A DNA stretch of 64,000 bases. Origin: Actinacidiphila acidipaludis (GTDB lineage Bacteria; Actinomycetota; Actinomycetes; Streptomycetales; Streptomycetaceae). The notes beneath the pieces were generated by a model, which saw only the letters and a program-made list of their open reading frames with translations, was not told the origin of the DNA and ran no database searches. The stretch spans positions 22,939 to 86,938 of the forward strand of contig NZ_JAINZZ010000030.1 of assembly GCF_019890725.1 (NCBI RefSeq), written 5' to 3'. The position numbers and the translations under genes were made by a program. Shown here one piece after another: positions 62,482-64,000 of the stretch; positions within the stretch are counted from its first letter, which is position 1; each line of letters starts with the position of its first letter.

Positions 62482-63747
62482 GTGACGGACATCGTCGACG
62501 AGCTGCAGTGGCGCGGGCTGATCGCCGTATCCACTGACGAGGACGCACTGCGCAAGGCGTTCGCGGACGGCCCGGTCACGGTCTATTGCGGCTTCGACCC
62601 CACCGCGCCCAGCCTCCACCTCGGCAACCTCGTGCAGATCCTCACCCTGCGCCGGCTCCAGCAGGCCGGACACCGGGCGCTGGGCCTGGTCGGGGGCGCC
62701 ACCGGACTGATCGGCGACCCCAAGCCGACCGCCGAGCGGACGCTGAACGACCCCGCCGTCGTCGCCGAGTGGGTGGGCCGGGTACGCGCCCAGATCGAGC
62801 CCTTCCTCTCCTTCGAGGGGCCGAACGCGGCTGTCATGGTCAACAACCTGGACTGGACGTCGGGCCTGTCGGCGATCGAGTTCCTGCGCGACATCGGCAA
62901 GCACTTCCGGGTGAACAAGATGATCGCCAAGGAGGCGGTGTCCCGGCGGCTCAACTCCGACCAGGGCATCAGCTACACGGAGTTCAGCTACCAGATCCTG
63001 CAGGGCATGGACTTCCTGGAGCTGTACCGGCGGCACGGCTGCACCATGCAGACCGGCGGCAGCGACCAGTGGGGCAACCTCACCGCGGGCATCGACCTGA
63101 TCCACCGCGTCGAGGGCGTCTCGGTGCACGCCCTGGCCACCCCGCTGATCACCAAGGCGGACGGCACCAAGTTCGGCAAGACCGAGGGCGGCGCGATCTG
63201 GCTCGACCCCGAGATGACCACGCCGTACGCCTTCTACCAGTTCTGGCTGAACGCCGACGACCGTGACATCTCGAACTTCGTCCGGATCTTCAGCTTCAAG
63301 TCCCGCGAGGAGATCGAGGAGCTGGAGCGCTCGACGGCCGAGCGCCCGCAGGCCCGCGCGGCGCAGCGCGCGCTCGCGGAGGAGCTGACAACGCTGGTGC
63401 ACGGCGCCGACCAGTGTGCGGCGGTCGTCGCCGCGTCCAGAGCACTTTTCGGCCAGGGCGACCTCGCCGAGCTGGACGAGCGCACGCTGGCGGCCGCCCT
63501 GAGCGAGCTGCCGAAGGCGCAGGTCAGCGAACTGGCGCCGGTCGCCGACCTGTTGGCCGCCACCGAGCTGGTCCCCAGCAAGTCGGCCGCCCGCCGCACC
63601 ATCAAGGAGGGCGGGGCCTACCTCAACAACGCCAAGGTGGAGAGCGAGGACGCGGTACCCGCCGCATCCGACCTGCTGCACGGCCGCTGGCTGGTGCTGC
63701 GGCGGGGCAAGCGCAACCTCGGTGCGGTCGAACTCACCGCCGGCTGA
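62482..63747 (+). CDS. tyrS: tyrosyl-tRNA synthetase
   Basis: 421 residues. Class I motifs are PTAPSLHLGNLVQI (HIGH-like) and ADGTKFGKTEGGAIW (KMSKS-like, KFGKT). The C-terminal S4-type RNA-binding domain is recognisable (ELVPSKSAARRTIKEGGAYL, NAKVESEDAVP). GTG start preceded by AAGGAGA. It charges tRNA-Tyr with tyrosine. A strong promoter begins about 60 bases after its stop. Confidence 0.96.
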   Translation: MTDIVDELQWRGLIAVSTDEDALRKAFADGPVTVYCGFDPTAPSLHLGNLVQILTLRRLQQAGHRALGLVGGATGLIGDPKPTAERTLNDPAVVAEWVGRVRAQIEPFLSFEGPNAAVMVNNLDWTSGLSAIEFLRDIGKHFRVNKMIAKEAVSRRLNSDQGISYTEFSYQILQGMDFLELYRRHGCTMQTGGSDQWGNLTAGIDLIHRVEGVSVHALATPLITKADGTKFGKTEGGAIWLDPEMTTPYAFYQFWLNADDRDISNFVRIFSFKSREEIEELERSTAERPQARAAQRALAEELTTLVHGADQCAAVVAASRALFGQGDLAELDERTLAAALSELPKAQVSELAPVADLLAATELVPSKSAARRTIKEGGAYLNNAKVESEDAVPAASDLLHGRWLVLRRGKRNLGAVELTAG

Positions 63748-63809
63748 GCCCAGCGGACCCTGCCGGCAGCGGACGCGGCCGGAAATCCACGTTTGAGCGG
63801 CGGTCGAGC

Positions 63810-63838
63810 TTGACTCGGCCACCGCTCCTGCGTAATGT
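63810..63838 (+). promoter_or_regulatory. strong vegetative-type promoter after tyrS, possibly of an rRNA operon
   Basis: TTGACT (63810-63815) and TAATGT (63833-63838) are exactly 17 bases apart, much closer to consensus than other promoters here. More than 150 untranslated bases follow with no start codon context, and the base composition becomes AT-richer. This is the look of a streptomycete rRNA leader; I also recall tyrS lying next to an rRNA operon in Streptomyces, but no 16S sequence is inside the window. Confidence 0.6.
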
Positions 63839-63916
63839 AGATCGAGCCGCTGAAACGGTGGGACAGGTTCACACCAGCCCCCGCCGAACGAGCGGCCACC
63901 CACTACCCTACGTCTT

Positions 63917-63938
63917 CCCGATCATCGGGTTGTTTTTT
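63917..63938 (+). terminator. short hairpin with T-run in the leader after tyrS
   Basis: CCCGA-TCA-TCGGG is followed at once by TTGTTTTTT, a textbook intrinsic-terminator or attenuator shape that is rare in this genome. A further exact inverted repeat CCGATT-ATG-AATCGG lies at 63966-63980. If this is a leader RNA, the hairpin may be an attenuation or pause site. Confidence 0.5.
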
Positions 63939-64000
63939 GGTGCGCCGAAATTCAATTCGATGGGGCCGATTATGAATCGGTCGGGGGATCGGGTACGGTG

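Overview
The window reads as chromosomal DNA of a Streptomyces-type actinomycete. GC is very high, GTG starts are common, and stop/start overlaps of the GTGA and ATGA kind are frequent. Several genes are Streptomyces hallmarks: the small nucleoid protein Gbn, the Asp23/AmaP cluster, a DUF3099 protein, a Spo0M homologue and an SGM_5486-type microprotein. From memory only, the order resembles the S. coelicolor SCO1790-SCO1855 neighbourhood. I see no insertion sequence, prophage, CRISPR array or tRNA. This is ordinary housekeeping chromosome with a few interesting regulatory devices.

Layout. (1) 1-10.9 kb, minus strand: a cobalamin operon under a B12 riboswitch, in the order 24-codon leader ORF, cbiB/cobD, cobQ, cobN, fused chlI-chlD, cobO, cobB and the start of cobI. 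Nearly all junctions overlap by a few bases, and the set is that of the aerobic, late-cobalt-insertion pathway. (2) 10.9-18 kb: Pit phosphate transporter with a small partner and a PHO box, an amine oxidase, a class II aldolase, an alpha/beta hydrolase, a gene with an apparent ACG start, and a VOC protein. (3) 18-25 kb: an ABC-F ATPase behind a leaderless seven-residue upstream ORF, gbn behind a cluster of GATC sites, an enoyl-CoA hydratase, and the Asp23/Gls24-AmaP envelope cluster. (4) 25-30 kb, minus: DEDDh-BRCT exonuclease, zinc-ribbon protein, SURF1, GH15 hydrolase, SDR. (5) 30-35 kb: fatty-acid-hydroxylase-type membrane protein, YhhN protein, zinc alcohol dehydrogenase, moaA. (6) 35-39 kb, minus: tldD-tldE-kptA and a DUF3099 gene.

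(7) 39-46.8 kb: a membrane-anchored AA10 lytic polysaccharide monooxygenase whose promoter spacer holds a DasR-type palindrome; fabG-fabI; a GntR/MFS divergon with a palindrome in a 23-bp gap; sixA; serB. (8) 47-51 kb: a double-FHA ABC transporter and a secreted transglycosylase with a well-formed promoter and operator-like repeat. (9) 51-55 kb: queA-SDR and a GAF histidine kinase/LuxR regulator pair. (10) 55-64 kb: ABC ATPase, NfeD-SPFH pair, TauE-type exporter, HNH protein, PEBP, Spo0M, alkyladenine glycosylase and tyrS. The window ends in a strong promoter/leader that may feed an rRNA operon.

Recurring mechanics: translational coupling in operons, and leaderless or near-leaderless genes marked by a -10 hexamer 6-8 bases before the start codon. 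The most unusual items are the cobalamin leader ORF, the ABC-F upstream ORF, the GATC cluster before gbn, the dre-like site before the LPMO gene, the ACG-start gene and several exact unassigned palindromes.
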